This document shows, piece after piece, positions 1 to 11,800 of a stretch of DNA of 64,000 bases. The notes below the pieces were generated by a model. The model was not told the origin of the DNA. It did no database searches and was given only the letters and a program-made list of their open reading frames with translations. The translations under genes were made by a program, and so were the position numbers. This stretch comes from Ciona savignyi (Eukaryota; Chordata; Ascidiacea; Phlebobranchia; Cionidae): assembly GCA_000149265.1 (NCBI GenBank), contig CH003412.1:5240884-5304883 (forward strand), written 5' to 3'. Within the stretch, counting starts at the first letter, position 1. The number at the start of each line of letters is the position of its first letter.

Positions 1-1
1 C

Positions 2-3000
2 CCCTCTCGGGCGTCCCGGCTTCCAACAACGGCGGAGCCGGTGGAGCCACCGGGCGAGCCGAGCGGCCTGGAGCTCTTTGACCCCTCCAACACTTCATTG
101 TCGTTCTCTTGGAAGGGGACCGACCATCACGGTGGGGGTGACCTGCTGGGGTATGACGTGGAGCTCAAAGAGGTATTGTGATGTCATATTGTATGTCACG
201 TAAATCTTTTACCCATTTGTTGGTATCTTAGATGGTTATATCAATTGGTTTCAACCTAGTTTTGTTATCAACATTAATTTAAATGTATGTATGACATCAA
301 AATTTGTGATCACAGGCAATCGTCAGATTACATTTGGCAAGTTACTAGATGCCATATTTTGAACAAGACTAAAACGTTTCTTCAGTCTGAGTACTTCAAA
401 TAATTCACTGGGTTTGTACGCAAAAGTGTCTTTCTCAATGACAACTTACTAGCTAGCGAGCAGTTTTGATACTGCACCCTTTAAGCTAAAAGACGACGCA
501 CTACCCGACCAAGCTTTTCAGTCTGGCAAGTGACATTATTTAGTTGTGCTGGCTCCATTATTCACAATGCTTAACGTCACAATTGTTACATAACAACTTG
601 TGACATCACAACTTGTGACATCACAACTTGTGACATCACAAATAATGACGTAATAACAGGAAGGTAGCAACGAGTGGCAGAAGTACAACGACAGCCACAT
701 CACCGGCAACTCTTTCACGGCTCGTGGATTGAAGCAAGGCTGCTCCTACCATGTTCGTGTCCGATCTGTCAATGTCGGCTCGTACAGCAAGTATTATCGC
801 CACAAAGGCTGCTTTCTCGCTGAGGAGATGCACGGTTAGTATTGGTGTTGTGAGGATTAGTATTGGTGTTGTGAGGGTCAGCATTGGTGTTGTGAGGGTT
901 AGTATTGGTGTTGTGGGGATTAGTATTGGTGTTGTGAGGGTTAGTATTGGTGTTGTGGGGATTAGTATTGGTGTTGTGAGGGTTAGTATTGGTGTTGTGA
1001 GGATTAGTATTGGTGTTGTGATGGTTAGTATTGGTGTTGTGGGGATTAGTATTGGAGTTGTGGGGATTAGTATTGGTGTTGTGCGGGGATTAGTATTGGT
1101 GTTGTGGGGATTGGTATTGTTTGTTATATTTGGTGTGTGATATTATAAGGGTAAGTATTGGGTTTGTTGGGTTAGTATAATTTACCATAACAACAAATTA
1201 ATGTGCAGTTGCGTTGCTTTTTCTTTCTTTTTCTTTTTATTACTAACGTTTAAAGTGACAGTTTTTATTCGCCTGACATTAATAAAAAAATAAGTAAGCA
1301 CTGTCACTATCAATATTAACACCCTACTCTGGGCACGACGAATTCTGATGTTTTTGGTTTTATCCCAAAATATTCTCCAGTTGCCCCCGGCTTCAAGATG
1401 ACCTCAGAGTTGGAAACAGCAATACGACAAGGCTTTAATGTCAATGCTGGAAGCACCATTCGAATACACGTCCCTTACCATGTAACAATAAAATATTGGC
1501 ATAAAACTTTTTTCACTTAATATACTTATTTACTTTAATATAGGCAGTCTTCACTGCACAGTTTTTTTAATGTTTTCAATATTAAAAAACAACAATTTAA
1601 TCTGTTTTGTGCAAGCTATTTTAACAAATGATTAGATTAAGCTGTCGCGCCTGATATATATATCTTATATATTATTTTCTTCTGTTTTTATACCGATTTA
1701 CTAATGTCTTAACGACAATGCACCTTTTAACCGTAAAATTAATAAACTAAATCGAAAATCGAAAAATATACTTTTTCGCACCCTTCAAACCGCAACACCC
1801 GATATCAGTTGGTGCGTCATACAGGCCCGACCGCGTCCCGATGTCACGTGGACAGTGAACGGGCAGGCCCCACACGAGAGCGTCAACATCAACTACACCG
1901 ACGGGGTGGCGCAGCTGATGTTAAGGAACTGCAAAGGATATCACTCGGGGACCTATAAGCTCACGCTCAAGAACGCGTCAGGAGAGAAGTCTTTGAGCAT
2001 CAAAGTGAACGTATCCGGTTGGTGTTGAGTTTGGAATACGTATCTTACTATTTGTGGGAACTCAGTGTAAATAGGTACGGTTGTGTGGCCGAATGGTTAA
2101 CCCGACCGATACATATACTGACGCTTATACAAAAACGGTCCGAGTAACGAACACATCAAGGGTTCGAAACTTGGTTCGGTAAAAAAAAACTCCGTGTAAA
2201 TAGTACAGTCATGTGGGCGGACGATTAACGCGATAGATAGATATACTGACTCCTATATAAAAACGGTACGAGTGACGAACCCCTCATGGATCGAAACTTG
2301 GTTCGGTTAAAACAGTGTAAATGAACGGTTAGGTTGCCGAATGGTCAACGCGACCAATTTATACCGCTTCTTATAAAAAAAACGGCCCGAGTGACCCATC
2401 ATAAATTCGAAACAGCCCGAAAAAAACGCAGTGCAAATAAATGGAATGCATACGCAAAAAAATAGTGCAATGTTTGTTATATAATTGGCATGTTTATTCT
2501 GTTTTAGTTGTGAGTTTTGCTAAGCCCAAGGATACATCCAAATGTCTACAGCTGGTTTCGACCGACGCTTTAACCAGTAGGAGCATATAAATATCTAGGT
2601 ACTTGACATATCAACCTAAACTTAATATGCTTTTTGCCATACTGCTTGCCTTATTAACTATTTACCCCCTTATCAGATGTCCCATCGGCCCCACAAGGCC
2701 CTCTTGAAGTATCCGAAGCCAACGATACAGGGGTGACATTAAGATGGAGGGCCCCCTCTCATGATGGGGGAAACCCAGTGACGGGATACTGCGTTCAAAG
2801 AAGGGAAGCAAGGGGGAGGTATGTTGAAGGATTGTATTTACGTGCCAGCAGTCAGATTGCCGAAGTTACAGTTGATGAATATATATCCTCGGGGAAAGTG
2901 AGACTTTTTCCTTCAAGATCGTATGGATACCCTTGCTCACAGTCGAGCTGCACTATTACAGTTCGTGGATGATTGATATATTTATATCCACGTAGGCGGG

Positions 3001-4685
3001 GAGCGAGGCTTTGTTTACCGGCATCGTAAGATACCACGTGTCAATAGTTAAATAGCTGGGGCTGTTAAAGTTTGTTAATACATGATGTATGCACATGCTC
3101 GGTGCAGTTCATTGATACAATTAACTACAGTATATCAAGCGCCTGTTTTTGTTTAACAACAGTTCTACTGGCGGTTGATGCTTTAACCGATAAAGCAAAT
3201 TGCTCTGACAATTTGCGCTTTAACTGATGCCATCCTTTTCTCAGGGACTGGCAAACTATGTTCCCAGAACGTGAAAGCGACTTCCTTCACAATAACTGAC
3301 CTTCGCAAGCAGCGATCTTATTACTTGCGAGTTCTTGCGGAGAACAACATTGGGAAAAGCGAACCCCTGCAAACCAAAGACATGGTTTATATAAAGCAAC
3401 GCGTCGGTAAGTGTGGTTGAGGGGGGGGGCGTATTCGCAATCAAGCTGATGTAGTTTGATGTAGCTTTAAAAAGGTGGTTTCCTTTATATACTTATAGTT
3501 GGCTTGTGAGTCTTCAATCGCGAAAATCGTAAGATACCTCGTGCTCACAGTCCAGTTGGTTGAGATAGTGCAATATGTGGTTGGGTGTGTTTATATATAT
3601 CCTTGGGGTGGAAAGCCAGGCTTAATTCTCCGGTATTGAAAGACACCTTGTGCCCACAGTTAAGTTGCTCGATCTGTTTCAGTGTCTGGATAGTTGTTTA
3701 TTTATTTTTGGGTGGAACCAGGCTTTTTCAATAAGTACTGTAGGATAACCAATGCCCCCAGTCGAGCTGACAGAACTATTCCAGTGTGTATAGCTAATCA
3801 GACACTACTTTCATATTGATGACCCATGGGATATTAAAGTAAATTCCACCCAGACGCAAGGTCAATATGTGCATTATACCATTATAAATTAAATTACATG
3901 AACACGCCAGGCCAATATGTGCATTAAACAACACGACTAACGCGTCCACACAATCCCAACGCAGAAAAGGTACAAATCGAAGACGTGCAGTACAACGAAA
4001 AAGATCTACGAAAGCCGCCTACTGTGACGGTTCCACTAAAACCACGACACGTACCTGAAGGTGTTAAGGTCACCATGAGTTGTTCCATATCTGGAAAGCC
4101 TTACCCAGCAACGAGGTAAGTATTGGATTCGTCTTTATCTTTGTGGTGGGCAAACAAGTACGCTGTGACACACTGTTCAGTATTAATACTTCATCATTTG
4201 TTTAAAATAGCTATTAAGTCCACCGGATCTAGTTTAAGTGCCTTGCCTTTAACCCTATACAAAATATGGGTCCGGTTACGAATCAGAACTTGACGTACCT
4301 TGCCTTAACTTACTGCTTTAACACTCTGTCTTTTTCCACTCCGTGGACAACGTACGAATCCTCACTAACAACGCACTTGTATCAGGTGGTTCAAAGACGA
4401 TCGTGACGTAACAGATGACAGTCATTACTTCAAAGAGAACGTGATTGGACTGTGCAGACTGGTGCTAACCTCAGTGAAATCGTCGGACGCTGGATTGTAT
4501 AAGGTAACCGATTTGAGAGGTATACGTGACGAGTTTGCCTATTTTCTAATTTTACGACACAATCCATCAATTTAAATTCTGAATTATGATGTCACAATGT
4601 ATTACATAAAACATCGTCACAGGTTGTCGCTGAAAATGACGTCGGAACTGCTACATCCGAAGCTAATTTGATTGTTATGGATTAA
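2..4685 (+). CDS. Myosin-binding protein C/H-like, C-terminal FN3-Ig-FN3-Ig (5' end outside window)
   Basis: Nine exons can be read: <2-172, 660-834, 1381-1481, 1825-2017, 2677-2818, 3245-3406, 3965-4115, 4386-4503 and 4623-4685 (TAA). All have GT-AG edges, and phases match except at exon 5/6. Domain order is FN3 (exons 1-2, ending in a 'YHVRVRSVNVGSYS'-type strand), Ig I-set (exons 3-4, 'RPRPDVTWTVNG' and 'SGTYKLTLKNASG'), FN3 (exons 5-6, 'VTLRWRAPSHDGGNPVTGY' and 'SYYLRVLAENNIGKSEPL'), then Ig (exons 7-9, 'VTMSCSISGKPYPATRWFKD' and 'SSDAGLYKVVAENDVGTA') with the stop right after. FN3-Ig-FN3-Ig at the C terminus is the C7-C10 layout of vertebrate MyBP-C and the whole repeat set of MyBP-H, sarcomeric thick-filament proteins; assignment to this family is inference from that order. 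Exon 5 ends in phase 2 but exon 6 is open only one base off, so a 1-nt indel (real or sequencing) is suspected near 3268-3275. Other titin-like Ig/FN3 proteins are possible. Confidence 0.8.
415..530 (-). repeat. tRNA-derived SINE fragment (reverse)
   Basis: The segment 'CTAGCTAGCGAGCAGTTTTG' and flanks match, in reverse complement, the head region of the SINE seen complete at 28776-29065. It is diverged and truncated, and lies inside intron 1 of the Ig/FN3 gene. Confidence 0.55.
594..645. repeat. 15-bp tandem repeat just upstream of a splice acceptor
   Basis: Three nearly perfect copies of ACTTGTGACATCACA end about 15 nt before the acceptor of exon 2 (660) of the Ig/FN3 gene. They fill the place where a polypyrimidine tract would normally be, which makes this acceptor unusual. 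Confidence 0.8.
835..1135 (+). repeat. 21-bp intronic minisatellite, about 14 units
   Basis: Units of the form GTTAGTATTGGTGTTGTGAGG repeat head to tail. The array starts exactly at the donor GTTAGT of exon 2 (end 834), so the functional splice donor is the first bases of unit 1, and many later units carry the same GTTAGT or a GATTAGT variant. The run of 'SIGVV' codons on the plus strand is only the repeat read in frame, not a protein. The rest of the intron (1136-1380) holds nothing recognisable. Confidence 0.85.
2072..2430 (+). repeat. Three tandem, diverged tRNA-like (Leu/Ser-type) copies in an intron
   Basis: Three segments of about 115-125 bp (near 2076-2190, 2200-2310 and 2315-2425) each start with a box-A-like 'GTGGCCGAATGGTTAAC' or decayed form. 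Each ends with a box-B-like 'GGTTCGAAACTTGG' or decayed form, followed by an A run. The head resembles Leu/Ser tRNAs. The spacing, A tails and decay argue for short tRNA-derived retroposons or a tandemly duplicated tRNA relic rather than functional tRNA genes. Confidence 0.5.
3485..3815. repeat. About 110-bp diverged tandem repeat (GGAAAGCCAGGCTT family)
   Basis: Three or so diverged units share a frame: 'GGTGGAAAGCCAGGCTT', a GTATTGAAAGACACCTTGTGCCCACAG-like core, then AAGTTGCTCGA and a T-rich end. Related single units appear near 2990-3060, 5070-5140 and 5228-5310, and again in the last intron of the ZP gene (13137-13380). This is an old interspersed or tandem family of unknown class. Confidence 0.55.
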
Positions 4686-4904
4686 ATGATGACGTCTAAA
4701 GCTAAATACAATGACGTCACGAGAGGAGTCGGCGTGCATCGATAATGTTCCGGAACAAATATAATTGTGACGTCACAAGCATGTGCATGAGCTTATACGT
4801 CATTGTAGATATCACGTGACATGATTACGTTTGCACATACCTTGTCTTAAGTACCGCTGCAAATATTCGTTAGGTTGGCGCACGCTCTATGCTTTGAACG
4901 TCGA

Positions 4905-4910
4905 AATAAA
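4905..4910 (+). promoter_or_regulatory. Candidate polyadenylation signal AATAAA
   Basis: A canonical AATAAA lies about 220 nt after the stop codon of the Ig/FN3 gene. It is a plausible 3'-end signal. A second AATAAA sits near 5080. Confidence 0.4.
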
Positions 4911-5389
4911 GTTGTACAACATTCGTTGTGTTCTACGTATCGTAATAGATCCGATGCTTATAGTTCATTTTATGGAGACATTATGGTGTGGTTATAATGA
5001 AACAGGACTTTTAATGTTAACGTCCCAAAGGATACTATGAAATTAAAGCAACGAAAAGTGAAGTGTCTGGGTGTACAGTAATAAACCTTATCTCCACAAT
5101 CGAGTTGCTTGAGCCAATATACGATTGCGTAAATAATCAGACGTGATTAAATTACTGGCGCAAAGTAATATAAAAAAAATGATATGAACGGATTAGATAC
5201 AAACTGGGTTGGAGCAATTAACAGTGGCTTGCCCGAAGCTTACAGTAATCGGGCAACATTTCATTCCAATAGTAGACCTGATGGAGCTATTACGATATGT
5301 GGATACTCCAGCAAGACATGTGCTTTGAACGAAATAGTAAACAACACTGGGTGAATTAATATAAATTGGATAGCTGAGTTGCAGCTTAG

Positions 5390-5500
5390 TTTAGTTTAAT
5401 CATTAATTTGCCCCAGTATTAAAAATGGTGAACAAATCAAATCACGACACAGGAACAGGAAACTACGGCAAAACGAACAGTCGTTAAAACACGTCGTTTG
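5390..5500 (-). repeat. LINE-like 3' tail (reverse)
   Basis: This matches, in reverse, the end of the segment best seen at 39616-40070: an AGTTTAGTTTA-type tail, then 'TTGCCCCAGTATTAAAAATGG', then 'CAGTCGTTAAAACACGTC'. Many copies end in this short A/AAACT-rich tail, as non-LTR retrotransposons do. Family name not known. Confidence 0.45.
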
Positions 5501-5865
5501 TTTCTTTTTTACCAGGCTCTCCTTAAACTAAATTGTGGACACCTTTTTTACCGTTTAGTTTTTTTCATTTGTCTTACAATGCGCAACGGATAATACAACT
5601 TATACCTCAACCGTCATGTCCTGTATTTAGTGCAGTGGCTGATAACATTACCTGGGGTTTACAAAGTAGGCGTTTCGACAGGGAAAAGCGAGGAAACTAT
5701 AAGATTGTGACGAAATAATTAAACTTCGCGCAAAAGCAATCAACGTCGCGCGCAGTTTTTGGTTCTGAAACCTTTGACTAAAGTTCTCATTTCGTTAGTT
5801 GCATCACAGTGTAGTGGTTTGTTAAGTTTTTTTTCGTTTCCAGTTAATTTGTTTCCTAAGTTAGA

Positions 5866-8800
5866 ATGTTTTCTGTTCGATTATTTTGGTAAGTTCTCAA
5901 GAGTTATTAATGTCAATGTATGATAACTACATTTAAATATCAAGTGAATTCTAATTCCCCAAAGTGACTAAAGGTTCATGTATGTACCAATGTATAGAAT
6001 CCTAAATTTGGCGCAAATGTTGGGGGTTCTGTTTCAGGTTAAATTAAAAATAAATATAATTGATTAACTTTGTAAATGATGCGCATGTGGACATTTAGGT
6101 GGTCTACATGTCCAATTTATTACTTAACATATCAATTTATTTTTCAGCTTTTCTTTTCTTGGAATATGTTTGTGGAGCGATTTTGTGGTTTGCGGGCCAA
6201 GTGGCGGAGGTAACATATGTTTTGTCATAAATGCGTAAACCTTGTGACGAGAAAAAATATTTTAACCAAGGCGCTGTTATTTTAATCCTAAAACTACTTC
6301 ATATGCCTTTAATAAAGTTTTTGTTGCCCGCAATTCAATCAACAAGTGCAAGCAAAATAACTTGATGCGTCGAAATGTATTGAAAAATTGGCACGGTCGC
6401 TAGCTAGTCGGATTTACTTGAATCTAGTAAATCTTCTTTAATCTAGTAGATTAAGGGGTTTTACTAAACGTTAAGGAACGTCTCAATTATGCACAACATA
6501 CTGCAATCAGTAAACCGAACGATCGGCTCAAGGTGTAAAAACGTCCATTTACGTATTCTCGAAGCAACTTGACAATTTCATTTCGAAAAACGCCTGTGCG
6601 TGCCTCCACTACGATATTACATGGATATATATATATAAATCTTTAGACCAATCTGCTTTAGGAGATACTTCAGAAGACGATGGAAGGCGACTCTGCCATC
6701 CTCCGTGCCATGATAACGAAGAATGCAACAAAAACCTAGAGTACGTCGTTTGTTAATTTAGACATATTTTATTTCAGCCGCCATTGCTTAGTCAAAATCT
6801 AGCATTAATATACCAATGGGGATTACAATTTATTTGAATATTTAGGTTTTATTACTATTAAAGGGAAAAGGTGGGAGCGTTTGTACAATGGCTATCATCA
6901 GAATGCCTCCAAATACGAAAGTAAACGCGATCACACGGAAGACGTCACTATGCGTGACGCCCACCGGCGTGTTATCTTGTGTGTCGAACAAATCAAGTTT
7001 AATCCAATTATTCACACACCATAATAGCTTCAGTAACTCTACTTCGGGCACAGGTGTATTTAATGCTTATTTTTAATGCCACGTTTAAAATGGTTTCAGG
7101 CCGTTAAATTTTGTTCTTACAGTGGTGACCCCGAATGCTTCCCTACGATGCCACAATGTGTTTGTGTCCATGGTGGTTGCATAGTGGATGACCAAAATGA
7201 ACAAATGTAAGCAAATTTTCAATTTCAGTGTTCTAATGTACAAACAATTTCTTATTGGCCCAATATAGCTTACACAGCGGTAACATATGACTATTTACGA
7301 CGGCATTTGTATTTTAACTCCACGTTTGTCTACAGGCTATATGCATTAAAACTTAAAATTTTAAAACTTATTGGTTTTGGATGGCAAGCCTTTGAAAGTT
7401 TAAACGTCGCATTGTATTCTCTTTGGGCGTTTTAAACGGTTTGTATTGGAGACAATTATTGAATCAACCCTTTGTATTTTTTTGTAGTCTCGTAATAACT
7501 TATATTGCACTAAATCTGATTTAACAACTTATTGTTTCTGTGTGGTTATTCTATAAAAGTTTGAACACTGTTTGTATTCTCTTAATAAGTGTAAATTGTC
7601 ATCTTGGCGGCGTAATTATTACATCAGCCTTTTATTTTTCCTTGTTAACCAAGACAATAGAAATTAAAGTAATCCTTTCCGCCCAGGTGTATGTGTGATG
7701 ATGGGTGGTCTGGGGACAATTGCGATATGCGAGAAATCGAAGGTTCGTCAAATGAAGGTTGTTTCCCTCCTTGCTTGCTACCCAGAAGATGTCTCATCAC
7801 CAATGGGTGGGTTTTATAGATTTAGATGCATTGTTCATTTACCATTTATGGCCTTGAAAACTTGATTGTTAAACCCAATACTTGGTAGACTTCAAACTTG
7901 CAGCTAAGTCTTTGACAAACCAACTCCCAATGCGATTTTTATTAATTTTATTTTAATTTTAGTGAGGCAAAATGTGTTGGAAGAGGAGGTCGATTAGTTG
8001 GAACGACTCCAATTATCTGCAACCCAGCATGTCAAAGTGGGGAAGAATGTGTTAACAATAAGTAAGTTTAACTTTAACTGAAACATAATTTGAAAATTAT
8101 ATTTGAAAACGGACTTAGGAAATTGTATGATGTAAAGGAATTTATGGAGCTTTTCTTTATTCACTTGAGGAATACATTGAACATTTCTTTTGGGGCAACA
8201 TTGTAAGAAATAACACAAAGGAGGGCAACAAGATCCTTGGATTTTTTCAAGATATTTTACATTTAAAATGATGATAATTATTTGTCCACAATTGAGGTAT
8301 AGGATGTATCATAGAAATTAAAGATCTTTTTGAATTATCCAAACACCAAAATAACTCCAGTAAATCTACCTCGGGCACAGATGTATAACCAGAACTGATA
8401 AAATGTATTTCGCTTCTAGCATTTTTAATATCCTGTTTAAAATCTAGTTAGTTACAAACCGTTTAAATTTGTTCTTACAGTGGTGACCTCAAATGCTTCC
8501 CTACAATGCCAAAATGTGTTTGTGTCCATGGTGATTGCATAGTGGACGACCAAAACCAGACTTCGTAAGCAACTTTATTTTTGTTTTATATGGTATAAAA
8601 TATTTCCTAGTGCCCGAAGTACACTGCAATAACATGACTTTTTAATTTCTCGTAATAACTTGTATTGCACTAAATATGACTTACAAATTATTGTTTCTGT
8701 GTGGTAATTCTATAAAAGTTTAAACTCTTGTGTTTGTATCCTCCCAATAAGTGTAAATTGTCATCTTGGCGCAATTATTACATCAGCCTTTTATATTTTC

Positions 8801-11800
8801 TTGTTAACCAAGACACTAAAAATTAAAATAACACTTCCCGCCCAGGTGTATGTGTGATGATGGGTGGTCTGGGGACAAATGCGATATGCGAGAGATGGAA
8901 GGTTCATCAGGCGAAGGTTGTTTCCCTCCTTGCATACTACCCAGAACTTGTCTCATCACCAATGGGTGGGTTTTGCTTTGTGCATTTATTGCATGTTATA
9001 ACAATGGTAAATTTATTATTCAAGCGGATACCAGTACTTGAAAGTAATAGTTTACTTTCCAAGAGGATATAAAGGGATTTATAACGATTAGGCCCGTCGG
9101 CTATTTGCTCTGGAAACCTCACTTCTGCGCTATTCCACCAGGGCATATAATGCATAATACCCTTAGATAATGTCACATAAAATTGTAGTGAGGCAAAATG
9201 TATTGGAAGAGGTCGGTTAGTTGGAACGACTTCATTCGTTTGCAACCCAGCATGTCAAAGTGGGGAAGAATGTGTTGGGAACAATAATAAGTAAGTTTTA
9301 ACTTAACTGTAACTTACACTTGGTTGCAAAAATTTTTTTGGTGTGGATGGACCAGTGTTGTAGTTTATCGATTTAATGTAGTTTTCCAATAAGGATTATT
9401 TATTCAACCATCGACATTGTGCTTTTAAAAAATGATATTTAACATTTAAATGTATGATAATTATTTGTTACCCATGGCTGTAACCCTTGGGCTGAAAGGC
9501 ACCGCACTTAAACCACTAGACTAATCTGCCGGACTTTATTTTTATTGTTTAACTTTACAGTGGTACCACATGCCGAACTGCACAAAGTGAACGTACTCCA
9601 ACCTCTTGTTTGCAATCCCCTTGTAAAAATGGTTCCACATGCGTGAACGATCTCATCACTGGGTTTCGATGCCAATGCAGCTCTGGATTCGCTGGTGTCC
9701 TGTGTGATCAACCTGCTCATAACGCAGTTGTGTGCGATCCCAACCCATGTATGAACCAGTGCAAATGCCACCCGTCACCATCTCACGAGCTTGGCTACGT
9801 GTGTAGGGGAGGACCAGGGTTTATTGGGAAAAACTGTACCATAGGTGGGTATGTTGTGCCATGGAAGTGTAATACAAAATTTCCATATTTCTGGCAACCG
9901 GAAGTGACATGCATTTCTATATAAACTGTACGAACTTATTTCCACCCCTCTATAGGATAAAGATAAATTTGCTTTTTTAATTATATATAATTTATAAAAA
10001 ATATAGGTTTTATAAACATGGTCAAATGGAGTAGCGGAATTTAGTTTTTTTTTTTTTATGAGTTGCATTTTTCAGCTGTTCCAGAACTGATGTGCGAGAA
10101 AAACAAAATCAAGATTTCCGTCTCGCAAAAGTTTTACCTCGAATTCGACGCTCAGTTACGCAATAGTTACATGTACATGTCTCCAACCCCATCCAACCTG
10201 CACAACTCCTGCCAAGCCACCCTGCTGAACAGCAGCTACCACTTTATTCTCGATCTACCCTTCCATGCATGTGGTACAATGCTGGCCCACAAGCCTAATG
10301 CAGTCGCATTTACAAACAAGATCTGGATCAATCGGCACCTCTCTGGCGATTTCGACATGCCGGTGCCGGTTGTGCAATTCACATGCATTTATTCGAGTGA
10401 ATATTCTGTGTTGATGACTCTCCAACCCATGTAAGTCCTAAGATAAAAATAAGAAGATTTGTTCAGTATGCGGTGCAAATGTGTGTAGTTTAGTTTAGTT
10501 TATTCATTTTTTGCCCCAATATTTAAAAATGGCAAAGGAATAAAACAGGAACAGGAAAAGACGGCAAAAACACGTCAATAAAAAAAGGATATAATTTAAT
10601 AAATGCTCGCGGGCGCAGCCGTCAAACCGAAGCGAAAGAACAATATTGAGCAAACAAAATGTAATTATGAACCAAACGGAATGTTTTAGTCTTGATTGAT
10701 TATATTTAACTGACAATTGAATGTCAGAAGGCCGTCTTGCATTTTCCAATTTCTGAGAATAGATACTTTTATGCTGTCTTATCAAACAGTTTCTCTTTTT
10801 TTGTACAAGTTTTTAATTACATTAAGTAATCATTTACTAAATTCCTATTCCATAGTGTTGGACAACATATACAAAATGTAACAACAAATGGAAATTTTGC
10901 TGCTTCAATGCAATTGTGCAAGATGGATACATGCCCATTTGCATGTCCAAGTGAATACTCTCTGGCAAGTGGTGCGGTGTATACAGTTGGTGACAGAGTG
11001 CACATAACAATCTTAACCAGCAATATTACGCAAGTAAGCAAAATTGTTGGATTTAGTTTGATGATCAGAAATGTACAGCCAATATTTACAATATTTAATC
11101 CATTTTAAAAAATTAAATTTTTAATGGTGATTTTGCTGCACATAAGTTGTAGTGACGGTAGGTGGGATGACGCAAGGAGTCAGTTCCATAAAATTGTCTT
11201 CTGCTAATATATTTTTTCATGATTTTCAACGTAATTTTTTTTTTGTTAACTCAATTTTTGTACTAGTATTAAATAAAACAAATGAAAGAAATAACAAAAC
11301 AGAAACAAGAAAAGAACAAAACCAACACCTGTTAAAATGTGTCGTTAAAAAAATCTAATAAAGGCATTAGTGTCAGTAACTTGTTGACAACTTGATTATC
11401 CACAGAGCATTCCCAACAACACCAGTATTACTGTAAAGGAGATTTTTTTATCCTGCAGTTCCACCAACAATTCTTCGAGGGCCATACAACTTATTACTAA
11501 TGGGTGAGCTCATTTTAAGGATATATCAAAGTTTAAAATTAACTTCCATAATAATTTAACTTCAAAATTAAAAAAATGATTGTTACCAAATCCGCCACAA
11601 AAACAAAATGCACAATGCACTACAAGTGCTGCATAAATATGTCACTGTGTAGATAAAAGCAAAGTTTTTTTCTTCAAACTTTGTTTTTTTAAGTACACTG
11701 TTTGTTTAAACCAGTGTTTCCCAACCCGAGTCCGCGGTCTCAAATGAGTCCGTGGAAGTTTAAATTGGTCCGCAAGCACATCAACAATTTGCAAAACTTT

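Larger units (their letters stand above)
4686..5865. other. Intergenic region between two + strand genes
   Basis: It holds the presumed 3'UTR of the Ig/FN3 gene, relics of the GGAAAGCCAGGCTT family (about 5070-5310) and a reverse LINE-like 3' tail (about 5390-5500). The 5' flank of the EGF-ZP gene follows. No further exon was recognised. Confidence 0.5.

Noticed and set aside
751..1140. 129-codon plus-strand frame rich in SIGVV repeats
   Set aside because: It is exon 2 out of frame followed by the 21-bp minisatellite. The real exon 2 uses another frame and ends at 834.
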